Source of the DNA: Parasponia andersonii
Lineage: Eukaryota; Streptophyta; Magnoliopsida; Rosales; Cannabaceae
DNA: 64,000 bases
Direction of reading: 5' to 3'
Assembly: GCA_002914805.1 (NCBI GenBank)
Contig: JXTB01000071.1
Location: 1 to 64,000, forward strand
Shown here: piece after piece, positions 13,101-26,200 of the stretch
Position numbering within the stretch: position 1 is the stretch's first letter
How the letters are laid out: every line of letters begins with the position of its first letter
Made by a program: the position numbers and the translations under genes
Notes under the pieces: model-generated
The model's input: the letters and a program-made list of their open reading frames with translations, nothing else
Databases searched by the model: none
What the model was told of the DNA's origin: nothing

Positions 13101-15090
13101 AGGAAGAAAAGAACCCAACAAGAGATAGAGCACCATACACTCCCAGAGCAACTCCATGAATCGAACCCGAAATCAGGTAATATTACACAGGAAACTATTA
13201 GTGACACTACTTCTAATAATGATCTTGATGTTCCTATTGCTTTGAGGAAAGGTGTGAGAGCATGTACTCAGCATCCAATTTCCAAGTTTGTCTCGTATGC
13301 TAGGTTNNNNNNNNNNNNNNNNNNNNNNNNNNNNNNNNNNNNNNNNNNNNNNNNNNNNNNNNNNNNNNNNNNNNNNNNNNNNNNNNNNNNNNNNNNNNNN
13401 NNNNNNNNNNNNNNNNNNNNNNNNNNNNNNNNNNNNNNNNNNNNNNNNNNNNNNNNNNNNNNNNNNNNNNNNNNNNNNNNNNNNNNNNNNNNNNNNNNNN
13501 NNNNNNNNNNNNNNNNNNNNNNNNNNNNNNNNNNNNNNNNNNNNNNNNNNNNNNNNNNNNNNNNNNNNNNNNNNNNNNNNNNNNNNNNNNNNNNNNNNNN
13601 NNNNNNNNNNNNNNNNNNNNNNNNNNNNNNNNNNNNNNNNNNNNNNNNNNNNNNNNNNNNNNNNNNNNNNNNNNNNNNNNNNNNNNNNNNNNNNNNNNNN
13701 NNNNNNNNNNNNNNNNNNNNNNNNNNNNNNNNNNNNNNNNNNNNNNNNNNNNNNNNNNNNNNNNNNNNNNNNNNNNNNNNNNNNNNNNNNNNNNNNNNNN
13801 NNNNNNNNNNNNNNNNNNNNNNNNNNNNNNNNNNNNNNNNNNNNNNNNNNNNNNNNNNNNNNNNNNNNNNNNNNNNNNNNNNNNNNNNNNNNNNNNNTGG
13901 ATGTTAAAAATGCATTTCTAAATGGAGATCTAGAAGATGAAATTTACATGGAAATACCTCCTGGATTTAATACTAATCACAATGTCAATAAAGTGTGCAA
14001 ACTCCAGAAATCTCTGTATAGACTCAAGCAGTCCCCTCATGCTTGGTTTGACAGATTCACCAAAGCAGTTAAGAAACATGGATATTTGCAAGGCCAAGCT
14101 GATCACACTTTGTTCACAAAACACTCTTTAGATGGTAGGGTTTCTATCCTTATAGTGTATGTAAATGACATTATTGTGACTGGAAGCTACATTGAAGAAA
14201 TTGAATTGTTGAAAGGAGTTCTAGCCAAAGAGTTTGAGATTAAAGATCTAGGGAATCTGAAATATTTCCTAGGTATGGAAGTCGCTCGATCAAGGCAGGG
14301 AATTGCTATTTCTCAACGCAAGTACATCCTCGACTTGCTTGGAGAGACTGGAATGCTAGGATGTAAACCTGCAGACACTCCTATGGAATCTACTCATAAA
14401 CTTGGCTTAAACCAAGATAGCCCTCCAGTTGACAAAGGGAGATATCAAAGACTTGTGGGAAAACTTATCTATCTCTCACACACTAGACCTGATATTGGTT
14501 TCTCTGTAAGTGTTGTGAGTCAGTTCATGAATGACCCAAAAGAAGAACATCTTGAGGCGGTTTACAGAATTCTCAGGTATTTAAAAATGACACCTGGAAA
14601 AGGTTTGTATTTCAAGAAAGGAATCAACAAGGAAATTGCAATCTATTCAGATGCTGATTGGGCTGGATCTCTCAAGGACTGTAGGTCAACTTCTGGCTAT
14701 TGTACATATGTCTGGGGTAACTTGGTAACATGGCGTAGCAAGAAACAATCAGTCGTTGCTAGGAGTAGTGCTGAGGCAGAATTCAGAGCAGCTGCTCAGG
14801 CTATATGTGAAGGAATGTGGATTAAACGTGTGCTCAATGAGTTGAGAATTACATCACTAGATCCAATCAGGATACTCTGTGATAATGAAGCTGTTCACCA
14901 TGACAGGACTAAACATGTTGAGATAGATCGTCATTCCATCAAGGAGAAAATTGAGTCAAGAATTCTTCAGATGGCCTATACTCCTACTCAACTCCAAGTA
15001 GCTGATGTTCTCACAAAGGCTCTTCCAAGAATAAAGTTCGAAGAATTAATTTCCAAGCTGGGAATGATAGATATCTATTCCCCAGCTTGA
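10168..15090 (+). CDS. Copia-A gag-pol polyprotein (interrupted)
   Basis: Encodes the capsid and enzymes that copy and insert the element. In order: UBN2-type Gag (from 10168, the ATG followed by VAPASSESE), CCHC zinc knuckle WCDHCHKPGHIKETC near 11200, aspartic protease WIVDSGASDHM near 11530, GAG-pre-integrase, integrase with DIWGPSR and [11 protein letters not shown], then RT and RNase H (ADWAGS, SAEAEF). Three defects: a 238-bp duplication at the single N at 10637 breaks the Gag frame, a 591-bp N gap (13307-13897) removes the start of RT, and the RT catalytic loop reads YVND where copia has YVDD. The RNase H also lacks several residues after CDN. Apart from the N-associated breaks the frame is open to the TGA at 15088-15090. 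Confidence 0.9.
10399..10875 (+). repeat. 238-bp duplication across a single N
   Basis: Bases 10399-10636 and 10638-10875 are the same 238-bp Gag segment with three mismatches, separated only by the N at 10637. Taking out one copy makes the Gag frame continuous. This is the pattern of two contig ends that overlap but were joined instead of merged; the mismatches could be haplotype differences or read errors. Confidence 0.9.
13307..13897. other. Assembly gap (591 N)
   Basis: A run of N inside Copia-A covers the end of the integrase C-terminal region and the first part of RT. Coding on both sides is in agreement with one element. Confidence 0.99.
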
Positions 15091-15097
15091 GGGGGAG

Positions 15098-15365
15098 TGT
15101 GGAATTCCGATTCCTTTCCATTGTCTTTAGGGATTTTAGTTATTTAGTTTGTATGGATTTGATATCCAATATCTCCAATTAGTTTAGTATTTGTTGTAAA
15201 TCCCTTTTCTTAAGGGATCTTTTTCAGCTAGGATTGTGGGAAATCTGTGGCAGTCATGTTGCCATAGTTCCTATATATTTTTCAGTTTTTCCATTAAAAT
15301 GATATATGAAAAACGAGAGTTTTACTCTCTGGTTTTATCCTTGTTTCTACCATAATTTTTCTTTA
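15098..15365 (+). repeat. Copia-A 3' LTR
   Basis: Preceded by the purine tract GAGGGGGAG. Its three differences from the 5' LTR are single-base substitutions. A promoter in this LTR would read toward TNL1. Confidence 0.95.
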
Positions 15366-15888
15366 ATATATATATACATAAATTCACATATATAATATAC
15401 TAAAATCTAAAATCTAAATTTTCTTGGAGCAAGTTATGAATGAAACTTAAATAGTTTTGGAGAAAGTCAAATAAGCGAGGACTTACTAATAATTTAAATT
15501 TCAACTTTGTTGTTTGTTACTTTGAAGGATGTTTAAATTTTTAAACTTTAGATATATGTGCTTTAATATATTTTGATTAAGTTATAATATGTGTCTTTCT
15601 TAGATAAATATAAATATGTGAAATATAAATATGTGAATGTGTAAATTTTTTAAATATTTTAAATTTGTATTAATTTTTAAAAGATTAATTTTATTGAGGC
15701 CAATCTCACAATATCTTTTGAAATACCTATTTTTACTTAATATATATTTTTTCCGTGAAAATTTACTTATAATTTAGGTAAATACATTCATCCTTTTGTA
15801 CTTCTATAAATTCCTTGTAATCTATATTGAAATACAAACCTTAGTCAAGTAGCTTATATTGTAATAAACTCCACAAACGAAAACCGAA
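15366..15888 (+). promoter_or_regulatory. TNL1 upstream region between Copia-A and ATG
   Basis: About 520 bp of AT-rich DNA. Two W-box cores (TTGACT on the minus strand, AGTCAA at 15465-15470 and 15843-15848) are visible; WRKY factors bind such sites in many defence promoters, but two hexamers of this kind are also expected by chance in AT-rich DNA. No certain TATA box can be assigned because of many TATA-like strings. Confidence 0.35.
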
Positions 15889-18332
15889 ATGACGACCATA
15901 GACGACCCCGATTCGTCAAGACCGGCAGCCGTGGCCTTCAGGCTGAGGTGGGACGTATTCCTGAGCTTCAGGGGTGAAGACACGCGCCATAGCTTCGTCA
16001 AAAATCTCTCTGACTCGCTCGATAAGGAAGGGGTCCGCGCCTTCCTTGACGACGATGGCCTTAATCGCGGCGACGAGATCGCTCCGTCGTTGCTCGAGGC
16101 CATCGAGGACTCCGCCGCTGCCATCGTCGTCTTTTCGCCGAGGTACGCCGAGTCTCGGTGGTGTTTGGAAGAGTTGGCCAAGATTTGTGAGTGTCCAAAT
16201 AAGCTCATTCTGCCTGTTTTCCACTTGGTTGATCCATCTCACGTCCGGAGACAGGTGGGACCCTTTGAAAAACATTTTAGGGTTCACGAGAAGAAGTGGC
16301 CAGAAGACAAGGTTATGAAGTGGAGGAGAGCCATGGAGAAAGTTGGAGGCATAGCTGGTTTGCCGGTCTTCAGCATCAGGTACGTGAGTTAATTAATTAA
16401 TTAATTAATCTCTTTTTTTCTGATTTATTTTGTTAATATTATGTATATACGACTTGCAAAGAAATTTTTACTATAAATATCTTTTCTTTATTTACAATTA
16501 AAAACATGGAAAATTGTGTCACAGAGATTTATCTTAATTACGAAGGACAATCGACATAAACCCGGCCTTGTCAAGAATTAATATAATTGTAAATTCTAAT
16601 AATCCTTGTTAATTCACATCCTTTGTTGTTGCAGCTGGTTAATAGTTTTTTTTCTTTTTAAAATTAAAAAATTAAAACTTCTAGGAGCTCATAGTATTTT
16701 GTTGCCATTGGAAGAAGATCGAAAAAATTAACACTATCGTATATAAAGCTTCGGGAAACTAGGGGCGAACCCCATGATGAACACGCCCGATCCAATTTAA
16801 TCCAGGTTGATTTTTTTTCCTTAAATTAAGAGAATTTATAATTACGAATATGTTAGGGTTCAACCCGCCTAATATCATGTTACACGTTATGAAAAGAAGA
16901 AACGGGTAGAACTTGACCCAGCCGAAACCAATACACATGTTTTCTAAAGTTATATAATTATGAATATAGCATAGGGATAAATCACCTATTATCCAACCTA
17001 ATAAGGATGTGTGATTTACTTAATTGGTGAACACTCTAATTTTTTTTTTTTAATAAAAACTGGCTTCTCCAATAAATTTCATTATTGGAAGCAAAAAAAA
17101 CTTCAATAATAGTATAATAATAGTTAAAAGTATAAAATAATTACAATTTCAAATTCAAATTATTTAGAAAAAAAAAATGAAAAAAATAAATCACAAATAC
17201 ACCCACCCGAACATCAGAAATAAGATTAAGATTTATAGGTTATAATAAGCCACCAGCATGTGATTTATTAGTTACAAGTTTTAATTCATCTGAAACATAA
17301 AAATTATATGTCATATCAAATGATATTAAAAAAGTGAGATAAAAAATAACATCATCGTATAGATATATATGTCAAAATTACTATTTAAAAAACCTTCAAA
17401 CTTCTCTTGTTTTTCATGTCTTCCAAGTTTTGAGTTACCGAGTCCCTTCCTTTCCTTGTGTTTCTTTTGTGCCTCTTGTCCATTTTTTTTTTCTTTTTTC
17501 TTTTTGAGATGCGTTTTTTTCTTTCATATCTTCCTTTGGTTTTACAATATTTCTCTCATATTATATAGTCAGCTGAGGACGAAGTTGTGCTGTTTTTTAG
17601 TACCTAAACAATAAGACCAAGTCGATTGGGTCGAGTACTCAACTCATTCTGAGGCCGACTACTCAGACCCACTTCAGTTTAGAGCGTCTATTAGGTTGCA
17701 ATTTTTATTGGTTGATAATGACGATTTAGGTCCAAAATATCAACCGACAACTTACTAGAAATATGGAATCAATTATAATAAGTAAACTTTAATTCTTTTG
17801 AAGTCTATAATTCATGGTTTCCATTTGCTCATATTCTTTAATTTCATTTTATTAACTGAGGCATCGCAAATAATGAAGCGTATCTTGCAAATCCTAGTTC
17901 GGTATAGTGAGATCTGTGAATCTTTTAACTTTTCCAGAGCTGTCATTGTCGTCATTAATTGAGATTTGAGAGATGGTACAAGAGTTTGCGTTTTTCAAGA
18001 TGAGATTGGTAAAGCATCACCACCAACGTTGTCCTATCTAGAATTTTCTATTGTTTATTTATTATATTAGGATAATATATGAAGCCTTCGGCAACTTGAC
18101 AATAAACAATTATATGCATGTATATTATTTCATTAAAAATCTAGAAGACTTCTTGCAACTTGCTATTGTCGGCGAGTTGTCGGCACCTGCATATAAAATG
18201 CTAGAAATTTCTAGTTTATTTAAGTCGGCTAATACAACCGATTTTGTGTTGCGGTATATATGGCACTTGGTCCCTTCAGCGAGCATAGTGCGTGCACAAG
18301 TGAGAGTGAATGTGATGTGTGTGAGCGTGCTA

Positions 18333-18364
<32 letters not shown>

Positions 18365-21300
18365 GTGTGTGTGTGCGGGCGTTTGTGTCCAAGTGAGGTA
18401 AAGCAAAATGAAGTGTTAGCAAAGTTAAAAGTGCGAGTGTTCTTGTGGTCTTTTATTAAGAGTGTATGAAGTTTTGGTATAATTATTTTTTTTGCTATAA
18501 TAAAAGTAATTACGTTATTTTTACCACGTGTTATGTGTAACAAGTGGTGTCAGAGCGGGTCAATTACAGGTCTAATTTGATCAGTTATTTGATGAACTTC
18601 TAATATTTATGTACTATTTAGTATTGTAAATATTATTTTCAAAATCAAACTGGTATGACATAGTTAAAATTTTTTTGCCGAGCCACGATGAGTGACCTTC
18701 AAGTGCAATTTAGTATTGTAAAGATTATTTTCAAAATCAAACTGGCATGATATAGTTAAAATTTTTTTGCCGAGCCACGATGGGTGACCTTCAAGTGGTT
18801 AATGGAATCAAGAAACTTAACGATCAAAATTATAACACATGGTCAATGTATATGGAGTCTTATCTCCAAGGTCAAGACTTGTGAAAATTGCTGGCGATAG
18901 TGAGACTAAGCCGACAAATGTCGAGGTTCTGAAAAAGTGGAAAATCATAGTCGGCAAGGCGATGTTCATAATTAGGACCATGATAGAGGAAGAAATATTC
19001 GAGCATATCTAAGAAGCAAAGACACCGAAGGATGCGTGGCACACGTTTATGTTGTTCTTGAAGAAGAATGATACGAGGTTGCAACTTCTTGAGAATGAAC
19101 TCCTTTTTATAACTCAATGGGACATGACCATCGCTCAATATTTTGCAAAGATAAAATCTCTATGTCACAAAATCTTTGCATTAGATTCTACTATTGGCAT
19201 GTCAGAATCTAAAATTTGTAGAATAATTATTCATAGATTAAGATCCGAGTACAGAAACTTTATTACTGCAGTACATGGTTAGTCAAAACAACCTTCTCTT
19301 GTTGAATTAGAGAATTTGCTAACCGATCAAGAAGCAATGGCTAAGTAAACTTTTGGGGTATGACTAAAGGGTTATGAAGAAGCACTCTTTAGTAATTACA
19401 AGAAAGATCGACGTAGACAAAATGCTGGCAGAGGTTCAAGACAAGGTAATGACAACGAAAGTCATAATAGAATTTGCAGCTAGGGAGAGCTCAAAAGAAT
19501 GACAACAGAGGAGGCTGACCCAAGCAAAATAGAAGATTTGAGTGGAAATGCTACAAGTGTGGAAAGAAGGGCCAAATTGCCAAAAATCGTTGGTCCAAGA
19601 AGAAAGCAGCAGAGAGCAATGCAGCTACCTTAAGAGATGAGCGAAAGAGTGACAATGAATGGGATGTCCAAGCGTCCTTCGCTGTCGAAGAAGAAGAATT
19701 AGCACTAACAGCTACGGTTCTTGAACAAATTGATTACGACAACGATTGGATAGTCGACTCAAGATGCTCAAACCACATGACAGGCGACAAGGAAAAGTTA
19801 CATAATATGACTGAGTATAAAGGAGGCCGAGTAGTGATCACAACCAATAATTCAAGATTACTGATTGCCCATATCGGTAAGGCGATATTCGTGCTCCGAT
19901 TCAACACAAACCAAGTGGCACTCCAAAATGTGTATCACGTGCCTCGAATGAAGAAGAATCTGTTATCAGTGGCGCAACTAACGACGTTAGGAAACTACGT
20001 CTTATTTAGACCACGCGATTTTAAGGTGTATCAAGATCTTAAGTTTTTTGGTACACCTACAATGGAGGGATGAAGACTAAAGTCAATCTACGGGATGTCA
20101 GAACGAAACAACAGATTTATGGCATACAAGATTAGGACATGTCAGTTATCACAAACTAAAGGTGATGATGAACAGAACTATGCTCAAGGGTCTTCTTCAA
20201 CTCGACGTCAGGACAGAAACCGTTTTTGATGGATGCCAATACGGTAAAGCATATAAATCACCGTACGAAAACTCAAAGTTCAAAGCAAGAACATCACTGG
20301 AGCTTATTCATTCTGATGTTTTTGGACCTGTCAAGCAATCATCAATTAGCAGGATGCGCTACATGGTTACCTTCATTGATGACTTCTCGAGGTACGTTTG
20401 GGTTTTCTTTATGAAAGAAAAATCCGAAACATTTTCAAAATTTAAAGTAGTAGAAGGAGAAGTCAGAAAGAGGATCCAATGCTTGCGCACGGACAATGGC
20501 AGAGAATATTCATTAAATGAATTCTCGCAGTATTTACGAGAATGTCATATACGCCATCAGTTTACGTGTGCAAATACGCCACAGCAGAATGGTGTAGCAG
20601 AGGAAGAATCGGCGTTTTGCAAAGACATGTCGAAGCATGTTGCATGCGAAGAATGTGCTATGAAAATTTTGGGCCAAATGAATGAAGACAACGGCTCATG
20701 TAATCAACAGACTTCCACAGGAAAAGCTGGGGTTCGTCTCACCCTTTGAGAAACTGTGGGGTACTAAACTTGCAGTTGGTCATTTTTGAGTTTTTGGTTG
20801 TGTTTGCTAAGTATTTATGCCTAGTCACTTACGTAGTAAGATCGACAAAAAAGCGATCTGATGTATCTTTGTTGGATACGACAACCAAAGGAAAGGGTAG
20901 AGATGTTGCGACCCGACTAATGGTCAGTGCTATACTTCAAGAAATATGGTGTTCGATGAAGCATCATCATGGTGGTCGCCATAGAAGGATGAGGTACCAG
21001 ACTCGAAAGAAATAGAAGATAGAATACAACAAAAGTTAAGAAAGCAGATTGCTGAGATACGATCGAGTCCCGAAGCAACTGAAGAAGAACCAAGTAACGA
21101 AGATGATGTTGAGCACGAAGCAACTCCGAGTCCCTGGCAAACAGGTATTCATCAAAGATCGGCAGAAGATGTTAAATCAAGAAGAAGAAGTAAGACTACC
21201 GTCACAACCTCAAAGGTCAACCAGAATACGAAAGCGGAATCCCAAGTATGCTAATGCAGCTGTAATAGAAGAAAATAGTCCAAAAGAGCCTAATACGTAT

Positions 21301-23152
21301 GAAGAAGCATCTCAAAGCTCTCAATGGATACAAGCTATGAAAGAAGAAATTGATGCACTAGAGAAGAATCAAACTTGGGAGCTGGTACCAAAGCCAACAA
21401 ATGTAAAACTCATTTCTTGCAAATGGATTTACAAGATCAAAACACGTCCTGATGGTTCGATTGAGAGATACAAGGCTCGACTAGTAGCTCGAGGTTTTTC
21501 TCAGTAGTATGGGCTGGACTACGATAAAACGTCCAATCAAGTTGCTAAGATTACAATAGTACGAGTCTTGTTAGCATTTGCTGTAAGTAAAGATTGGAGA
21601 TTATGGCAGATGGATGTGAAGAATGCATGCCTTTCTGCATGGAGAGCTAGATCGAGAAATTTATATGATCCAACAGAAGGATTTTGAGGATAAAATTCAT
21701 CCTGAATACGTCTGCAAGCTGAAAAAGCCACTATATGGATTGAAACAAGCTCCGAGAGCATGGTATGGTAAGATTGCCGAATTTTTGATGAAAAGTGGAT
21801 ATTCAATGGCTCATGTAGATTCTAGTCTATTTGTGAAAATGAAAGGAACCAAGATAGCAATTGTGCTGGTGTATGTGGACGATCTCATCATCACTGGAGA
21901 TGATGAAACATAAGTTCGTCAAACAAAGGAGAACTTTTCCGTCCATTTTCAAATGAAAGAGCTTGGAGACTTAAAAACACTTCCTTGGATTGGAAGTTGA
22001 TCGCACAAAGGAAGGTTTATTGCGCTGTCAACAAAAATATGCAAAGGATTTGTTGCAAAAATTTGGGATGCTTGATTGCAAGCTCATCTGAACACCTATG
22101 GAAGTCAACGCCAAGCTATGTGCACATGAAGGCAAAGACTTGGGTGATGGATGATGTATCGGCAACTAGTAGGTAGTCTAATCTACCTTACACTGACTCG
22201 GCCAGATATTTCTTATGCAGTTGGAGTAATAAGCCGATATATTCAACATCCTAACTCACTTGGAAGTAGTTCGACGGATACTTAGGTATGTTAAAGATAC
22301 AATGGACTACAGTCTTTTATAAAAAAAAAGTGATGAGTGTAAGTTAATTGGCTATTGTGATGCTGATTATGTTGGAGATCATACAACTGGATATGTTTTT
22401 AAGCTTGGAGCGGGAACCATATCTTGGTGCAGTAAGAGACAACCAACAGTATCATTATCAATAACAGAAGCTGAGTATAGAGCAGTAGCGATGACGGCTC
22501 AGGAAAGCACATGGCTGGTACAGCTGATGAAAAACTTGCACCAATATACAGATTATTCGATGCCACTCTACTGTGACAATCAATCTGCTGTTCGTCTAGT
22601 AGAAAATCCAATATTCCATGCTCAAACTAAATATGTAAGAGATCACTATCATTTTCTCAAAGAGAAAGTGCTACGAGAAAAACTTAAAATGCGCCAAATT
22701 AGAATTGAAAAATAAGTTGCGGACTTGTTCACGAAAGACTCAGTTCTACAGCATTTCAGAAATTCAGGGACCAGCTTAACATGAATAGAAGGAAGAATTT
22801 GACAAGTTGGTGTTGAGGGGGAGTGTTATACCATCACCACGAACATTGTCCTATCTAGAATTTTCTATTGTTTATTTATTATATTAGGAAGGTATATGAA
22901 GCTTCGTGAAAGCTTCGGCAACTTGACAAAGAAACAATTACATGCATGTATATTATTTTATTAAAAATCTAGAAGACTTCTTGCAGCTTGCTATTGTCGG
23001 CAAGTTGTCTGTACTAGCATACAAAATGCTAGAAATTTCTAGTTTATATAAGTCGGCCAATACAACCGATTTTGTGCTGCTGTATATAAGTGAGCGTCAG
23101 TAAGTGCACAAGTGACAGAGTGAATGTGAGGGGTGTGAGGGTGCCTTAGTAG

Positions 23153-23209
<57 letters not shown>

Positions 23210-26200
23210 CTAAAGCAAAGTGAAGTGTTAATAAAGTAAAAATTTTCAGTGCTTTTGTGGCCTTTTGATAAGAGTGTATGAGTCTTTTTTGCTATAATAA
23301 AAATAATTACTTTATTTTTATCACGTGTTCTGTGTAACTGAGATTATATCTGTCTTTTACTTCAACTTGTACCGCTAACTGTAACATAAATGAGGGGAAA
23401 AAAAAATCTAAATAGTATATACATTCATAATTTTAATTAAAAAGTTATTATTAATTACAATTACTCAAAAATAGTCTAGAAATTAAAAAAACATCTATTA
23501 TGGTTATGTAAGCTAGCAAACAACAGGAAAAAAAAACTTGTGAAATTACTTACCTTAGAAGGAAAATATTAATTTCGTTCTTATTAATAATTGCGAAGTG
23601 ACTTTTTTTTATTATGATAAAAAAAACATTTTGCGATTATTAATAAGAATGAAATAAAATAAAAAATATGCAAATTTTTTTTATTTATATGCATGTTCAT
23701 TAGATCATTTGTTTCTAAATATTTTAATAGATATATTTTTAAATATAAGAAAGATAAGCTGTCATCAGCATTTTTTTTTTGGAAGTATCCCGAATTTTTT
23801 TTTAAGGAAGTCATGAGTATTGTTTAAAAACTTTCAGTACGGCATTTTCTTTTTTTTCGTGCTCAATATTCACCGACTTTGATTGATGTATAACTCAGGT
23901 TTGGAAATTTTTTTATTATATATATATATTGAAAGATACCACCTGGCGCTCTATTATTTAATGAACCCACATGAAGGAGACTAGTTTTTGGCTTCAGACA
24001 TGTATTCCAAGATCAGGTTCATAAAAACATTATGGGTGCACTAAAATGGGTATTTCCAGAATATAAAAAAATATACAAAACAAGAAAAAAGTTTAAAAAC
24101 TCTTTTATTATATAAATAGAAATTTAAATATATATGGATTAATTGTCAAAGGATTTAGAACTTCTGATAAGAAAATAGGCACCAACTAAATTTTACACAC
24201 GTGAGTCGGGTGACAGTTTTGATACGGTGATAACAGTAGCAGTGGCATGCAATAAATAAGGTTTTTGTTTCATAAGTCACAAACTTATATAACCTTTCGA
24301 GTCAGAAATAATAAACTTTTCGGTCCTTGACCATCTTAATCCAAACCAACAGCTTGGTCTTCCAAGGTAAGGAATTACGCATAGACGAGATAAGTTTATA
24401 TACTAATTAAAAATGTCGTACATCTCTTCCTTTATTCATTTAATTTATAGAAAGTACTAAAGTTGATTTTAACTAGCATTTATCAATCACAATGTATACT
24501 GGCATTGTTTGTTACTACTATCAGTTTTTTTTTTTATTTAAAAAAAAAAACATTTTCGTATTTAGAAAAAGTGAAAAGAAACATTGAGATATTCACTAAA
24601 TGTTTCTTTATGAAAGTTCCCGACTTTTTAGTTGAAACAAAACGTCTTAAAGAATAGAAAGTTTATACCAAGCAAACTGATTTTTTTTTTTTAAACAAAT
24701 GTCTGAATAATTTAGAAGGTTTATGGCATGCTCCTCGTCTATCTAATTTATAGCAATTTGGTCTTTAAAGCTTCAATTGTGTTAATAAAATTCTTAAATT
24801 TTTTTATTTGTAACAATTTGATTCCTGAATATTGTTTAAATTGTAAGTAGTTGTTAAATTTTTGACTTATAATGCACACATTGTAGAATCTAACAAAGTA
24901 TTTAAAAGAAAATAAACTAAATAAAATGATTTGGAGAGAATGAAATATGTATTTTATATATTTTTTAAAATTTTTGGAACCGTAAATTTAAAGAAAATTT
25001 TTCGATGATTATTTATTTTTATGCTTGAAATTTCAAAATTACTTTTAAAATACACTTTCAACGCCACCCCACAAGGACTATATGTGCCATTAATCCTAAA
25101 TTAGATCATATTTCTTTTTGTTTTACTTTACAGCTATATTGATAAATATATCTCATATCATGTTTGGATAGCTTTGAGTTAACCTTAATATTATTCAATA
25201 TAATTTTTTTTAACTCTACTAAAACTCATATCCCTCTCGTTCCAAACACTCGAACATCCCTATTGGTCAATCGAGTAGTACTCTTTATTCTGTTATTCTC
25301 TGTATTTATGTATACCTTGTATTACTATGTAGTGCTTTTAAGGCCTATATATCATTTCATTATTTTTTTTTTTTTAAATTCCTGATAAGATGATTTTCGT
25401 TAGTTTATTTTAACTTTTTTCTTTCTTTATTTTATTTTTATTTGTCTCTTAATATTAATTTGGTATAACTGTTAGGTGTAGACAAAGATATCATTATATT
25501 TTGTCTACGAATTGATTGCTTATCTTATTGAATTGACAGCGAAGAAGATCAAAAAATTCAATATTTAGTCAAAACGGTTTTGACTAAATTAAGAACTACC
25601 CCGATAGGTATGGCCGAATATACAGTTGGACTCGATTCAAGGGTAGAAAAACTCATTAACCTATTAGATATTAAATCTAATGGTATTCGAGTCCTGGGTT
25701 TGCATGGTCCTGGTGGGGTTGGCAAGACCACTCTTGCCACGGCTCTATACAATAAACTTGTCTCTCGATTTGAGCTCCGGAGTTTCATACCAAACGTGAG
25801 AGAAACTTCAGCTAATGAAAATGAAGGTCTGATATCTCTTCAGAACAAACTCATTAATGATCTCTCTGGAGTCAAAGACCCTAGTCCTATAACAGAAATC
25901 AGTTTTGGTGTTTCTAAACTCGAAATGAGAGTAAACGACAAAAGGGTTCTTGTCGTTTTGGATGATGCTGATGATATCAACCAAATAGCTGCTTTAGTAC
26001 CAGAGAGAGAGTGGTTTCATGAAGGAAGTCGAATTATTATAACTGCAAGAAACAAGGGAGTCTTTCCCTTGAATCGTCTTCCCACTGAGTTGTATGAGGT
26101 AAGAGAGCTGGAATCGTCTGAGTCATTGAGACTATTCAATTTCCATGCACTTAGAAAAGAGAGACCTCCAGAGGCCTTTGTTAAGCGGTCTGAGAAGATA

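Larger units (their letters stand above)
9856..15365 (+). mobile_element. Copia-A: young Ty1/copia retrotransposon
   Basis: Complete element on the plus strand: 5' LTR 9856-10123, tRNA-Met primer site TGGTATCAGAGC at 10124-10135, one gag-pol reading frame, purine tract ending at 15097, 3' LTR 15098-15365. The LTRs are 268 bp and differ at three positions (about 1.1%), so insertion is recent. The LTRs begin TG but end TA rather than CA. The insertion lies in an (AT)n tract, so the target duplication cannot be fixed (ATATAT matches on both sides). Domain order protease-integrase-RT-RNase H shows the copia superfamily. It ends 523 bp upstream of the TNL1 start codon, on the same strand. Confidence 0.95.
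18007..23339 (+). mobile_element. Copia-B: decayed Ty1/copia in TNL1 intron 1
   Basis: LTRs 18007-18542 and 22824-23339 flank a broken gag-pol, all on the plus strand. The primer site TGGTGTCAGAGC starts at 18545, and a purine tract (GAGGGGGAG) ends at 22823. A 5-bp target duplication GAGAT is present at 18002-18006 and 23340-23344, which fixes both ends. The LTRs differ by many substitutions and indels, including different AT/GT microsatellite lengths, so the insertion is much older than Copia-A. It lies wholly inside the first intron of TNL1 in the same orientation. Confidence 0.93.
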
